From positions 1 through 34,946 of the forward strand of contig JBNRML010000113.1 in NCBI GenBank assembly GCA_050309585.1: a stretch of DNA of 34,946 bases, in the 5' to 3' direction. Shown here piece after piece: positions 5,913-14,695 of this stretch (positions within the stretch are counted from its first letter, which is position 1; the number at the start of each line of letters is the position of its first letter). The DNA is from Bovifimicola sp050309585 (lineage in GTDB: Bacteria > Bacillota > Clostridia > Lachnospirales > Lachnospiraceae). The notes beneath the pieces were generated by a model. It did no database searches. It had not been told where the DNA came from and was given only the letters and a program-made list of their open reading frames with translations. The position numbers were made by a program, and so were the translations under genes.

Positions 5913-6833
5913 ATGAAAAATAATGACATAGGAAAACAGAAAAAGGAAACACCTGCAATTATAGTAGGTTGTATGAGATTTGCTGATTTTGATAGTAAGC
6001 AGATGAATCATTTTATACATGCGTCTATGGAGCTTGGGGCAAATTACTTTGATCATGCAGATATTTATGGTAATGGAGAGTGTGAAAAAATATTTGGAAA
6101 AGCAATGAAAGACGATGCTTCGTTACGCAGGGAGGATATGATAATCCAGTCAAAATGCGGAATCAGGCAGGGATATTATGACCTTTCTAAAGAGCATATA
6201 CTGGATTCTGTTGATCAGATTTTGCAAAGACTTCAGATTGAATATCTTGACACTCTGTTATTGCACAGGCCGGACGCCCTTGTAGAACCGGAGGAGGTTG
6301 CAGAGGCTTTCAGGATTTTAGAACAGACTGGTAAGGTTCGCAATTTCGGAGTATCCAATCATAAACCTATGCAAATTGAACTGTTGCAAAAATATGTAGA
6401 GCAACCATTGATAATTAATCAGTTGCAATTTAGTATCCCTGTTTCTAATATGGTGGCAAATGGTATGGAGGTAAATATGGAAACTCCTGGGGCTGCAGAT
6501 AGAGATGGAAGTGTGCTTGACTATTGTCGTTTACATAATATTACCATTCAGGCATGGTCACCATTTCAGATGCCAAACTGGAAGGGATGTTTCTTGGGCT
6601 CGGAAGAGTATTCTGACTTAAATATGGTACTTCAGAAATTAGCGGAAAAATATCAAGTAAGTACGACTACAATTGCCACGGCGTGGATACTTCGTCATCC
6701 GGCAAAAATGCAGGTGATTTCAGGTACGACAAGTGAGGAACGGTTAAGGGAGATCGTACAGGCATGCTCTTTTGAAATAAGCAGGGAAGAATGGTATCAG
6801 CTGTATTTAGCAGCAGGACATCCATTGCCATAA
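5913..6833 (+). CDS. Aldo/keto reductase
   Basis: 306-aa cytoplasmic NADPH-dependent oxidoreductase with a TIM-barrel fold. The catalytic tetrad is visible: D47 and Y52 in YFDHADIYG, K81 in IIQSKCG, and H118 in LLLHRPD. The coenzyme-binding end carries the usual late motif (ATAWILRHPAKMQVISGTT, then ERLREIVQAC). It resembles the YdhF-type reductases of Firmicutes and enterobacteria. AAGGAGACGTTTT upstream supports the start. It is a single gene after the toxin locus; a weak hairpin with TTTTTTG lies downstream around 6880-6900. The physiological substrate is not known. Confidence 0.9.
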   Translation: MKNNDIGKQKKETPAIIVGCMRFADFDSKQMNHFIHASMELGANYFDHADIYGNGECEKIFGKAMKDDASLRREDMIIQSKCGIRQGYYDLSKEHILDSVDQILQRLQIEYLDTLLLHRPDALVEPEEVAEAFRILEQTGKVRNFGVSNHKPMQIELLQKYVEQPLIINQLQFSIPVSNMVANGMEVNMETPGAADRDGSVLDYCRLHNITIQAWSPFQMPNWKGCFLGSEEYSDLNMVLQKLAEKYQVSTTTIATAWILRHPAKMQVISGTTSEERLREIVQACSFEISREEWYQLYLAAGHPLP

Positions 6834-6922
6834 CACACTGGTATAAGGTTTGCAAGGTTAATGCATTGACTTGTAGCCAGCAGGACTGTCTGGTGCGTTT
6901 TTTGTTTTGGCATCGAGAGAAG

Positions 6923-6949
6923 TGGTCATCGTGTTTACACAGGTGACCA
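6923..6949. promoter_or_regulatory. Palindrome upstream of first lipoprotein gene
   Basis: TGGTCA (6923-6928) and TGACCA (6944-6949) enclose a further GTGT...ACAC pair. This is a 27-bp near-palindrome 60 nt ahead of the lipoprotein gene, with the look of an operator or a small hairpin. No regulator can be named. Confidence 0.35.
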
Positions 6950-7008
6950 TTTAGCGACAGCTATCATCGTGAGAACACAAAGAGAATTTAAATAGTGAGG
7001 TTAAGAAA

Positions 7009-7677
7009 ATGAAGAAAAAATTAATTGCCATTATCATGGTAACCGCTATGGCAGTGGCCCTAGGTGCTTGCGAAATGGATAATGCCACTGACAAAAAGTC
7101 AGGTGATGTGAAAACCACGATAAATAATAATTCAGATAATAAGGTTGTGGATAATGAGTACGAATTCTTGGATGAGTTTATATCACTGGTTTGCTCCTAT
7201 AGTGATCCGCCTAATTTAGAAGGAGATGCGTATCAGCAGTATTTCAAAGAGGAATATAAGAAGTGGTGTAACGGAGAGGGATATGAATGTATCACAAAGG
7301 ATTCAGACGGACGGTTAGTTATTATTGACCACACATCCGAGTATGCCGGGACATGGCAAGACACATATAGTGGCCGTTGTTATATGGAAATCAGTTCGGC
7401 TGATGGAGTGAATTTCGAAATAGACATTAATTGGGCAGACAGTAGTCAGGCTAATGTACATTGGTCATTATATGGTCAGTATGACGAAAAAGATGGTGGT
7501 ATTCACTATTATGGAAGTAAGATATATGAATCATATACGGATGATGGTGATAAAACAGAGAATGTCATTTATACAGATGGAGAAGGCGTAATAAGTAAGG
7601 GTGAAGATGGAATAATCTACTGGAATGACTATGTTGAGCAGAGGGGAGAAAATTGTACTTTTGTAAGATCAGAATAA
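7009..7677 (+). CDS. Putative lipoprotein of unknown function
   Basis: 222 aa. The N-terminus MKKKLIAIIMVTAMAVALGAC is a lipoprotein signal with lipobox LGAC, so Cys21 would be lipidated and the protein anchored outside the cytoplasmic membrane. A low-complexity Asp/Asn/Lys linker (residues 22-48) follows. The rest is a beta-rich, acidic domain with many Trp/Tyr/Asp residues (EYAGTWQDTYSGRCYMEIS..., WSLYGQYDEKDGGIHYYGSK), typical of small extracytoplasmic calycin-like or C-lobe domains of gut Clostridia. GTGAGG upstream supports the start. It precedes a second lipoprotein by 43 nt and is probably co-transcribed. Function is not recognised. Confidence 0.75.
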   Translation: MKKKLIAIIMVTAMAVALGACEMDNATDKKSGDVKTTINNNSDNKVVDNEYEFLDEFISLVCSYSDPPNLEGDAYQQYFKEEYKKWCNGEGYECITKDSDGRLVIIDHTSEYAGTWQDTYSGRCYMEISSADGVNFEIDINWADSSQANVHWSLYGQYDEKDGGIHYYGSKIYESYTDDGDKTENVIYTDGEGVISKGEDGIIYWNDYVEQRGENCTFVRSE

Positions 7678-7720
7678 AACGTAACAATCAAATATGAAGT
7701 TATGAAAGGAAGTAATCATA

Positions 7721-8548
7721 ATGGATAAGAGAATAATATTTATTGTTATTGGAGGATTATTGATGTTTATGCTTTTTGGTTGCAGAAAAGTGCCCAATGT
7801 GAAGAATAAGGAACTTGTATCATACGTATATTCAAGCAGCGGTGGTATGAGTGGAGGCGGTAATTTCACAGAGATAAGTATTATTAATGACGAAGTTATT
7901 CTGACATATTCGGATAAAGAATGGTGGTATGATGACTATGATGTCGTTGAATACAAGCTGGATAAATCAGTTTTGGCGGATATAGAGAGTGTGTTCACAA
8001 AATATAATATGCAGAAATGGAATGGTAGGAAATTCACCGATATGTTTGTGGCCGATGGGCCAAGTTACAGCTATTCATTTAAATTTGAGGATGGTACCAG
8101 AGTATCATTTTCATCACAGGTATATCCAAAGTCTTATGGGGATAAGCTGGCTGAGATTGATAAGGTGATAGAACAATACAGGGAAAGAGGAACCCTGGAG
8201 TCGGGACTTGTTACAGAGGAGAAAACAGATGAGGAAATGGTGGGTAAAAATGAGCCTCACAATGGACTGGTGGAGGTAGAGGTCTATGAATATAGTAAGG
8301 ACAGAATCCATTTTCGTATATTAAATGGTACAGAAAATGACGTGGAAGTAAGTAATTCTGTGAAACTTGTACGAAACAGCGATGGAGAAATACTGTATAA
8401 TGAGAGCAGTGAATATTCCATAGAGGTTAGTGCTGCATCTTCAAATGAAGAGAGTATTCTGTCCGGCAGATTGGAGGAAGGTATTTATACCATATATGTA
8501 GGAGACTATTCCGCTGAGTTTGAAATCAGGCTCCAAGGTGATAAATAA
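7721..8548 (+). CDS. Putative lipoprotein with C-terminal Ig-like domain
   Basis: 275 aa. The signal MDKRIIFIVIGGLLMFMLFGC places the lipidated cysteine at 21. Residues about 33-145 form a beta domain with SGGMSGGGNFTEISI and DGTRVSFSSQVYPKSYGDKL, seen in many uncharacterised clostridial lipoproteins. Residues about 185-275 (VEVEVYEYSKDRIHFRILNGTENDVEV... ending EGIYTIYVGDYSAEFEI) look like an immunoglobulin-like or BsuPI-like beta sandwich, in which a short linker ties two surface domains. GAAAGGAAG before the ATG is the ribosome site. It lies in one unit with the preceding lipoprotein. Function unknown. Confidence 0.75.
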   Translation: MDKRIIFIVIGGLLMFMLFGCRKVPNVKNKELVSYVYSSSGGMSGGGNFTEISIINDEVILTYSDKEWWYDDYDVVEYKLDKSVLADIESVFTKYNMQKWNGRKFTDMFVADGPSYSYSFKFEDGTRVSFSSQVYPKSYGDKLAEIDKVIEQYRERGTLESGLVTEEKTDEEMVGKNEPHNGLVEVEVYEYSKDRIHFRILNGTENDVEVSNSVKLVRNSDGEILYNESSEYSIEVSAASSNEESILSGRLEEGIYTIYVGDYSAEFEIRLQGDK

Positions 8549-8632
8549 ATTGAACAATACTAATTTTTAATGGAATAATTGAGAAATGAAGCATGGTGTG
8601 GTACAATTGCTTAAATTGCAAGTAATATTAAG

Positions 8633-8766
8633 GTTCAGAACCAACCTCGAAAACTGCATTTTCGAGGTTGGCGTATCCGCCAAATATATTTATACAGCTA
8701 AACGTTTACGAATGCAAGCATTCATCACGTTTAACTGTATAAATATATTTGGCTCTGAACAGGTAC
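8633..8766. repeat. Palindromic repeat element, copy 1 (MITE-like)
   Basis: The element starts GTTCAGAACC and ends GGCTCTGAACAGGTAC. It contains two hairpins. The first is a perfect 13-bp stem CCAACCTCGAAAA/TTTTCGAGGTTGG (8641-8671). The second is a perfect 19-bp stem GCCAAATATATTTATACAG/CTGTATAAATATATTTGGC (8679-8697 with 8735-8753) whose apical part holds TAAACG/CGTTTA and GAATG/CATTC. A second copy lies at the right edge of the window, sharing the ends, both hairpins and the loop. A lone end-like sequence, TTCTGAACAGTTACAAAT, occurs at 24410-24427. No protein is encoded. It fills the gap before iorA. Confidence 0.75.
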
Positions 8767-8787
8767 AAATTATGAATGGAGTTTACG

Positions 8788-10641
8788 ATGAAAAAGAGTT
8801 TTTTAATGGGAAATGAAGCTATTGCCTTAGGTGCTATTGCGGCAGGAGTTAATGTGGTTTCAGGATATCCTGGAACACCGTCCACAGAAGTGCTTGAGAC
8901 TGTGGCAAAAAATAATGATGGAAGTATATATGTTGAATGGTCAGTTAATGAAAAAGCAGCCATGGAGTTAGCAGCAGGTGGAGCATATACAGGTGCCAGA
9001 ACAATGGTGACAATGAAGCAGGTAGGTCTAAACGTTGCATCCGACCCACTTATGAGCCTTGAATATGTAGGTGTAAAGGGTGGAATGGTTGTAATGGTTG
9101 CAGATGACCCGGGACCGATTTCGTCACAGACTGAGCAGGACACACGAAAATTTGCAGAGTTTTCAAAAGTTCCATGCTTTGACCCTTCATCAGTTCAGGA
9201 AGCATACGAAATGATTCAGGAGGCATTTGAGTATTCAGAAAAATATGGAACTCCTGTATTTTTCAGACCAACAACAAGAGTTTGTCATGCATACGCATCT
9301 GTTACAATCAAGGAAAAAGATGAATACATATCAAGAAAAATAGAAGGCTTTGTCAAGGATTCAAAAAGATGGGTTATTTTTCCTAAATTATCCTACAATG
9401 CACATATTCACATAGAAAAACGTAATGAAGAAATTGCAAGAGTTTTCTCTGATTACGATAAGAATATTATTGTAAATGAAAAAGGAAGCATTACAAAAAA
9501 AGGAATTGCTACTCACGGAATAAGCTATTCATACGTAATGGATGGGATGAAGGAACTTGATAACCGCCCTAGGGTAATGAAGGTATCAACTCCATTTCCG
9601 TTCCCGGAGCAAAAGGCAGTTGAATTCCTTGAGGGACTTGACGAGGTGCTTTGCATAGAGGAACTCGATCCGGTAATTGAAAAATCTCTAGTGTATGTGT
9701 GTGGAAAGTACAAACTTAACACAAAAATATATGGAAAACTTACAGGAAATGTTGCTACAGCAGGAGAGAATACCTGTGACAGTGTAAAGAAGAACATAAA
9801 TGAGTTTTTGGGAGCTGAGAACAAAAGCAGCGATGTGGCTGATAACATCTATGATGACATGCCACAGCTGCCAGTGAGACCGCCTGTACTTTGTGCAGGA
9901 TGTCCTCACAGAGCATCATTTTTTGCGGTAAAAGAAGCAATGAAGGGAAAGAAGAGTCTTTTCTGTGGGGATATAGGTTGCTATACATTAGGAAATGCAA
10001 TGCCGCTTGACATGGTTGATACCTGTCTTTGTATGGGAGCCGGCGTAAACATTGCACAGGGTATCGGGCATCTTGAACCTGATACAACATGCTTTGCGTT
10101 TGTAGGAGATTCAACCTTCTTTGCATCGGCGATTACAGGTGTAATTAATGCATTATATAATCAGGCAAATATGACACTTATTGTACTTGACAATTCAACA
10201 ACTGCAATGACCGGACATCAGCCGCATCCGGGAACCGGAGTGCGAATGATGGAATTTGCAAATGGAACAATGCCAAAGGCATATGAGGATATTGCAAACA
10301 AGATAAATATTGAGCAGGTATTAAGAGGAATTGGAGTTACTACTGTTGAGTCTGTAAATCCTTTAGAGCTTGACAAGGCAATTGATGTCGTCAAGAGAGT
10401 GTCTTGCCAGGATGGCGTAAAGGCAATCATTTTTAAGTCACCTTGTATTGCGATTTGCAAGACAAAGGAAAAGGCATATGTTCAGGAGAATAAATGCATT
10501 AACTGTAAGAAATGCATTAAAACAATTGGATGTCCGGCAATTATTACAGAGGATGGAAAAGTTAAAATAGATACAGCACAATGTACAGGATGTATGCTTT
10601 GTGAAAAGGTATGTCCGGTGGATGCAATTAATAAAAAATAG
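8788..10641 (+). CDS. iorA: Indolepyruvate:ferredoxin oxidoreductase, alpha subunit
   Basis: 617 aa from the ATG at 8788, chosen because GGAG (8778-8781) is correctly spaced; an in-frame ATG at 8776 lies inside that site. It is the large subunit of the thiamine-pyrophosphate enzyme that oxidatively decarboxylates aryl pyruvates (indole-, phenyl-, hydroxyphenylpyruvate) to aryl-acetyl-CoA with ferredoxin. The N-terminal pyrimidine domain carries SGYPGTPSTE and MKQVGLNVASDPLM. The TPP/Mg site is GDIGCYTLG... followed by FVGDSTFFAS...LDNSTTAMTGHQPHPG. The C-terminus has two ferredoxin-like clusters, CINCKKC..GCP and CTGCMLCEKVCP. Order and spacing with iorB and a PaaK ligase indicate one operon for fermentation of aromatic amino acids in the cytoplasm. 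Full length. Confidence 0.95.
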   Translation: MKKSFLMGNEAIALGAIAAGVNVVSGYPGTPSTEVLETVAKNNDGSIYVEWSVNEKAAMELAAGGAYTGARTMVTMKQVGLNVASDPLMSLEYVGVKGGMVVMVADDPGPISSQTEQDTRKFAEFSKVPCFDPSSVQEAYEMIQEAFEYSEKYGTPVFFRPTTRVCHAYASVTIKEKDEYISRKIEGFVKDSKRWVIFPKLSYNAHIHIEKRNEEIARVFSDYDKNIIVNEKGSITKKGIATHGISYSYVMDGMKELDNRPRVMKVSTPFPFPEQKAVEFLEGLDEVLCIEELDPVIEKSLVYVCGKYKLNTKIYGKLTGNVATAGENTCDSVKKNINEFLGAENKSSDVADNIYDDMPQLPVRPPVLCAGCPHRASFFAVKEAMKGKKSLFCGDIGCYTLGNAMPLDMVDTCLCMGAGVNIAQGIGHLEPDTTCFAFVGDSTFFASAITGVINALYNQANMTLIVLDNSTTAMTGHQPHPGTGVRMMEFANGTMPKAYEDIANKINIEQVLRGIGVTTVESVNPLELDKAIDVVKRVSCQDGVKAIIFKSPCIAICKTKEKAYVQENKCINCKKCIKTIGCPAIITEDGKVKIDTAQCTGCMLCEKVCPVDAINKK

Positions 10642-10653
10642 AAGGAGATTAGT

Positions 10654-11238
10654 ATGAATAAAAACATTTTATTGTGTGGCGTTGGTGGTCAGGGTACGGT
10701 TCTTGCTTCTAAATTGATTGCCCAGGCTGCAATGAATAAGGATATGCCAGTTATGAGTGCTGAGACAATAGGAATGGCACAGAAGGGTGGAAGTGTTTTC
10801 AGTTACATTCGTCTTGGAGATGATTTATTTACACCGATGATTCCGCTTGGCAGTACAGACATTATCATAGGGTTTGAGCCGGCAGAGACTGTCAGAGTAT
10901 TACCTTATCTCAAAAAGGGAGGAAGTGTGATTGTAAACTCCTGCATCACAAAGCCGGTAACTGCAATGGTAGCTGACAATGCCTATAGTGGTGAAGAAAT
11001 GATTCAATTTCTTAAAAAGCATGTTGAAAATCTTACAATAGTAGACTGTAATGAGGCATCTGAAAAGGTTGGTTCTGCAAAAACGGTAAATATGATTTTA
11101 CTTGGTGCAGCACTTGACACAGGTGAGATACCTGTATCGAAGGAAGATGTCAAGGAAGCGGTTGCCAAAAGAGTTAAAACAGAATTTTTGGAAATGAATT
11201 ACAAAGCATTGGATTATGTTAAAAACATGAAAGGATAG
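10654..11238 (+). CDS. iorB: Indolepyruvate:ferredoxin oxidoreductase, beta subunit
   Basis: 194 aa. It is the small subunit that completes the IorAB enzyme and corresponds to the gamma domain of pyruvate:ferredoxin oxidoreductase. The glycine-rich start ILLCGVGGQGTVLASKLIA and the MSAETIGMAQKGGSVFSYIRLG segment are diagnostic. A strong ribosome site (AGAAGGAG) lies 12 nt after the iorA stop. Normal length for the family (about 190-200 aa). Translated with iorA and the following ligase. Confidence 0.95.
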   Translation: MNKNILLCGVGGQGTVLASKLIAQAAMNKDMPVMSAETIGMAQKGGSVFSYIRLGDDLFTPMIPLGSTDIIIGFEPAETVRVLPYLKKGGSVIVNSCITKPVTAMVADNAYSGEEMIQFLKKHVENLTIVDCNEASEKVGSAKTVNMILLGAALDTGEIPVSKEDVKEAVAKRVKTEFLEMNYKALDYVKNMKG

Positions 11239-11248
11239 CATTATATAA

Positions 11249-12487
11249 ATGATTATTAATGATAAACAGTTAGAGTTAGTTAATGGGAGAATAAAGGCTC
11301 TTATTGAAGCAGATAATTTTTATGGAAAGAGACTTAAGGAATATGGAATAGCAGGAGTGAATAGTAAGGAGGACTTTGTAAAGCTTCCGTTTTCAGAGAA
11401 AGCTGACTTAAGGGAAGCATATCCGCTTGGACTTATGACTGCTCCGGAGGACAAGATTGTAAGAATCCATTCTTCATCAGGTACAACGGGAAAACCGGTG
11501 ATTATTCCATATACAGCAAAGGATGTTGATGACTGGGCTATAATGTTCAGGCGCTGCTATGAAATAGCCGGAATAACAAATATGGACCGTATACAGATAA
11601 CACCTGGATATGGACTTTGGACCGCAGGAATTGGTTTCCAGAATGGTGCAGAAAAGCTTGGTGCAATGGTAATTCCAATGGGACCGGGAAATACAGAAAA
11701 ACAGCTTCAGATGATGCAGGATATGCAGTCGACAGTGTTATGCTCTACTTCTTCATATGCATTATTGCTCTCAGAAGAAATTGAAAAGAGAGGAATAAAG
11801 GACAAGATTAAGCTTAGAAAGGGAGTTATCGGTTCTGAAAGATGGAGCGATAAGATGCGCAATACTATTTCTGAAGGACTTGGAATTTCACTTTATGACA
11901 TATATGGATTAACAGAGATATATGGACCGGGTATTGGAATTAGCTGTGATGAGAATAATGGAATGCATTATTTTGATGACTACATATACATCGAAATAAT
12001 TGATCCGAAGACGGGTGAACAGCTTCCAGACGGTGAGTGGGGCGAAATCGTTATTACGACACTTGTAAAAGAAGGCGCACCACTTATAAGATACCGTACA
12101 CATGATATTTCACGCATTATTCCTGGAGAGTGTGGTTGTGGCTGTAAATTCCCTAGAATTGATACAATTATGGGAAGGACAGATGACATGATGAAGATAA
12201 AGGGCGTTAATGTATTCCCGAGTCAGATTGAGGAAATTCTCCATACATTCCCAGAGGTTTCAAGTGAATACCAGATAAGGATATCTCACCTTGAGGGCAA
12301 GGATACAATGCGTATTTACGTTGAGACAAACGGTACAGTTGACTTTTTGGAGCTTTCACGCAACCTTGCCGAAAAGGTTAAGAGTGTGATTGGATTTACT
12401 CCGCTGGTAAAAGTGGTTGAGGAAGGTGTTCTTCCAAGAAGTGAGAAGAAGACAAAGAGAGTTATTGACGAAAGATACGACGATTAA
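11249..12487 (+). CDS. paaK: Phenylacetate-CoA ligase family (aryl-acetate adenylate-forming enzyme)
   Basis: 412 aa of the ANL superfamily. The phosphate loop SSSGTTGKPVIIPYT, the ...GLTEIYGPG motif A5, the YRTHDISRII motif and GRTDDMMKIKGVNVFPSQIEEIL (start of the mobile C-domain) are all present, with a C-terminal lysine region RSEKKTKRV. The CGCGC stretch before the hinge is typical of anaerobic PaaK-like ligases. Next to iorAB, it can interconvert aryl-acetyl-CoA and the free aryl-acetate; in the direction of acid formation this conserves ATP. It begins 10 nt after iorB with only a weak AAAGGA ribosome site, consistent with coupling. The exact aryl substrate cannot be read from sequence. 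Confidence 0.88.
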   Translation: MIINDKQLELVNGRIKALIEADNFYGKRLKEYGIAGVNSKEDFVKLPFSEKADLREAYPLGLMTAPEDKIVRIHSSSGTTGKPVIIPYTAKDVDDWAIMFRRCYEIAGITNMDRIQITPGYGLWTAGIGFQNGAEKLGAMVIPMGPGNTEKQLQMMQDMQSTVLCSTSSYALLLSEEIEKRGIKDKIKLRKGVIGSERWSDKMRNTISEGLGISLYDIYGLTEIYGPGIGISCDENNGMHYFDDYIYIEIIDPKTGEQLPDGEWGEIVITTLVKEGAPLIRYRTHDISRIIPGECGCGCKFPRIDTIMGRTDDMMKIKGVNVFPSQIEEILHTFPEVSSEYQIRISHLEGKDTMRIYVETNGTVDFLELSRNLAEKVKSVIGFTPLVKVVEEGVLPRSEKKTKRVIDERYDD

Positions 12488-12760
12488 AGCTGAAAGTATG
12501 AATGAGAAAAGTTGCAGCGAATACGTTTATGAAACTGCAATGACATAATAGTGATAAAACAAAAGAAATTTGTATTTCCTAAAAATTAATACGGTTAATT
12601 ATGGCGGAAAATGTCTGGCGTTGGCAATATGCAGTTGTGATGTAGATTACCTGTCAGGAAGATGAAGCACGGTTTAAGAAAATATATGACATTGAGGAAA
12701 TAACGACGGAGTATTAACTGAAAAAAATTGTAAATACAGTATGAGAAGGAGAGGGTGTAT
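12488..12760. other. Intergenic remnant region after paaK
   Basis: No gene is supported here. A 21-codon tail in one frame (...EDEARFKKIYDIEEITTEY, stop at about 12717) looks like the end of a lost gene. A TTGCAG...CTGCAA pair near 12510-12540 lacks a T-run, so no clear terminator is seen for the ior operon. Confidence 0.3.
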
Positions 12761-14209
12761 ATGCTTTTATTTTCGACAACGTTGGAGATTGTTCCTTTGA
12801 TGACCAGACAGAAATTTATCGAACTAGTGATTGAATGGAACGATACGAATCCGTATCAGGAAAATATTATTTCTGGCATAAGGTGGAATGGGGAGAAATC
12901 TATTCGATTTGGGAATGAACAGCGATGGCTTGAAATCGCTGAGTATGAAGAAAAAGAAATTATGGCGGTGCGTTTTGAAAAGGTGCAACCGGATGGAATC
13001 ATATGGGATACGGATTATATAATGGATTTTTCGAAAATGCAAATGCATATTCAATTAGAGCGGAGCTATAAGGCAGAGACACTAATCACAAATGCTGGTT
13101 TTTCTACGCCGCATTTTATATCAATTCTTATAAAGGCAGGTATGTTGGCTCATGATTACGGTTTGGAGGTGTCGAATAAACCAATTGCGCTCAAAGAGGA
13201 TAATGTTGACTTGTTGTTAGACATTGTGAATAGGAAACAATCCTATCGCCTTCCGATTATATTTGTATCGAAGATAAAGCAAAAGGAAAATAAGGTTAGC
13301 GAGGATAATTATGCGGTTGATGTGAGCTGGTTGGCGAGCAGACTAAAAGGAGTGGCACACGTTCTGGTAGAAGAGGACAATCTCAAAGTGCGTATTAGGG
13401 ATGCATGTGGTGAGCATTGTGATTATGATGGTGATATTGGAATCTATTTTACTAAGAATAAATATGCACATAAGATACGACGATTTAAAAAGGGAAATTA
13501 TCGAAAAAAAGAAAGTCTTGAAAAAATTGTTGATTTATTGATTAAACATGAAACCGTACAGCAACAGGATAAGTTGTGTACCTGGCAGGGAGTAAATAAT
13601 TCTATACTATTACAACTCCTTGAAATACAGAATAAGCGTCGAGAGGTAGCAGAAGAAGAGCGAGACAAGGCAAAAAATGAAACAGACGATATTTATGCTG
13701 TTTATGATGAAGAATTTGCCATACTAAACAGCAAGATTGAAGAATTAACGAAAACAAATGAAAAGCTCACAGCGGAAATATTTGGAATGAGCTATAAATT
13801 ATCACAGAGTATGGAAGAGCCAATTATTGTGTATGGAGATGAGAGGGATTTTTATAGTGGTGAAATAAAAGACTTGATTCTATATGTTCTTTCAGATGTT
13901 CTTAAAAATACAAAAGAAGGTTCCAGAAGATATGATGTGATTAGTGATATTTTAGAAAAGAATGATTATAAAAAATTGATAAAAGCCAGAAAAGATGAAA
14001 TCAAGCAACTTTTTAACGGATACAAAACTTTTTCGCCATCAATGAAACAGCAATTAGAAGATATGGGCTTTTATTTTAGTGATGACGGAAAGCACTATAA
14101 GGCACTGTATTACAATGACCCAAGATATCTTATTACAATCGCAAAGACTCCAAGCGATAGCCGCTCTGGAATGAATATTGCTCATACAATAAGTGAGAAG
14201 TTGTTTTGA
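12761..14209 (+). CDS. Unrecognised multi-domain protein with coiled coil (defence-like candidate)
   Basis: 482 aa from the ATG at 12761 (AAGGAG 8 nt upstream; a GTG six bases earlier is less likely). I do not recognise the family with confidence. The N-terminal half is alpha/beta with LPIIFVSKIK and VDVSWLASRLKGVAHVLVEEDNLKVRIRDA, then YDGDIGIYFTKN; this 'VS...LA..L.G.AHVLVE...GDIGIYF' layout recalls uncharacterised proteins of defence islands. A coiled coil follows (about residues 290-345, RREVAEEERDKAKNETDD... and LNSKIEELTKTNEKLTAEI). A C-terminal module, roughly the last 110 residues, ends LEDMGFYFSDDGKHYKALYYNDPRYLITIAKTPSD..., which has the look of a HicA/dsRBD-like nucleic-acid-binding fold. 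No signal peptide or membrane segment. It stands alone between metabolic genes. All functional ideas are inference. Confidence 0.7.
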   Translation: MLLFSTTLEIVPLMTRQKFIELVIEWNDTNPYQENIISGIRWNGEKSIRFGNEQRWLEIAEYEEKEIMAVRFEKVQPDGIIWDTDYIMDFSKMQMHIQLERSYKAETLITNAGFSTPHFISILIKAGMLAHDYGLEVSNKPIALKEDNVDLLLDIVNRKQSYRLPIIFVSKIKQKENKVSEDNYAVDVSWLASRLKGVAHVLVEEDNLKVRIRDACGEHCDYDGDIGIYFTKNKYAHKIRRFKKGNYRKKESLEKIVDLLIKHETVQQQDKLCTWQGVNNSILLQLLEIQNKRREVAEEERDKAKNETDDIYAVYDEEFAILNSKIEELTKTNEKLTAEIFGMSYKLSQSMEEPIIVYGDERDFYSGEIKDLILYVLSDVLKNTKEGSRRYDVISDILEKNDYKKLIKARKDEIKQLFNGYKTFSPSMKQQLEDMGFYFSDDGKHYKALYYNDPRYLITIAKTPSDSRSGMNIAHTISEKLF

Positions 14210-14236
14210 TGAATATTTAGATAGTGGAGGTAGAAT

Positions 14237-14695
14237 ATGTTAGAAGTAGGAACAAAGGCACCTGATTTTGAGTTACCGGATCAGAATGGAGAGATGCATA
14301 AACTAAGCGATTATGCTGGCAAAAAAGTTATTTTATATTTTTATCCAAAGGATAACACACCGGGATGCACCAAACAGGCCTGTGGATTTTCAGAAAGATA
14401 TCCTCAGTTTATTGAGAAGGGGGCAGTCGTTCTCGGTATAAGCAAAGATTCTGTAGCATCTCATAAGAAGTTTGAGGAAAAGTATGGACTAGCATTTACA
14501 CTCTTGGCAGATACGAAACGCACAGTAATTGAGGCATATGATGTTTGGAAAGAAAAGAAAAATTATGGCAAGGTTTCCATGGGAGTTGTAAGAACAACAT
14601 ATCTCATTGATGAGGGGGGATTCATTGTTAAAGCAAATGATAAGGTTAAAGCAGCAGATGATCCGGAAAATATGCTACAGGTATTAAGTGAATGA
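14237..14695 (+). CDS. bcp: Thioredoxin-dependent thiol peroxidase (Bcp/PrxQ peroxiredoxin)
   Basis: 152-aa cytoplasmic peroxiredoxin that reduces hydrogen and organic peroxides at the expense of thioredoxin. The active site is YPKDNTPGCTKQACGF, with the peroxidatic cysteine C44 and a resolving cysteine C49 in the PrxQ C-x4-C arrangement. The N-terminal VGTKAPDFELPDQNG is the family signature. GTGGAGG upstream supports the start. The stop codon overlaps the start of yaaA (ATGA), so the two peroxide-defence genes are translationally coupled. Confidence 0.95.
   Translation: MLEVGTKAPDFELPDQNGEMHKLSDYAGKKVILYFYPKDNTPGCTKQACGFSERYPQFIEKGAVVLGISKDSVASHKKFEEKYGLAFTLLADTKRTVIEAYDVWKEKKNYGKVSMGVVRTTYLIDEGGFIVKANDKVKAADDPENMLQVLSE

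Noticed and set aside
8586..8816. A 76-aa frame covering the gap before iorA
   Set aside because: It reads straight through the two hairpins of the palindromic repeat, lacks a ribosome site and overlaps the iorA start.
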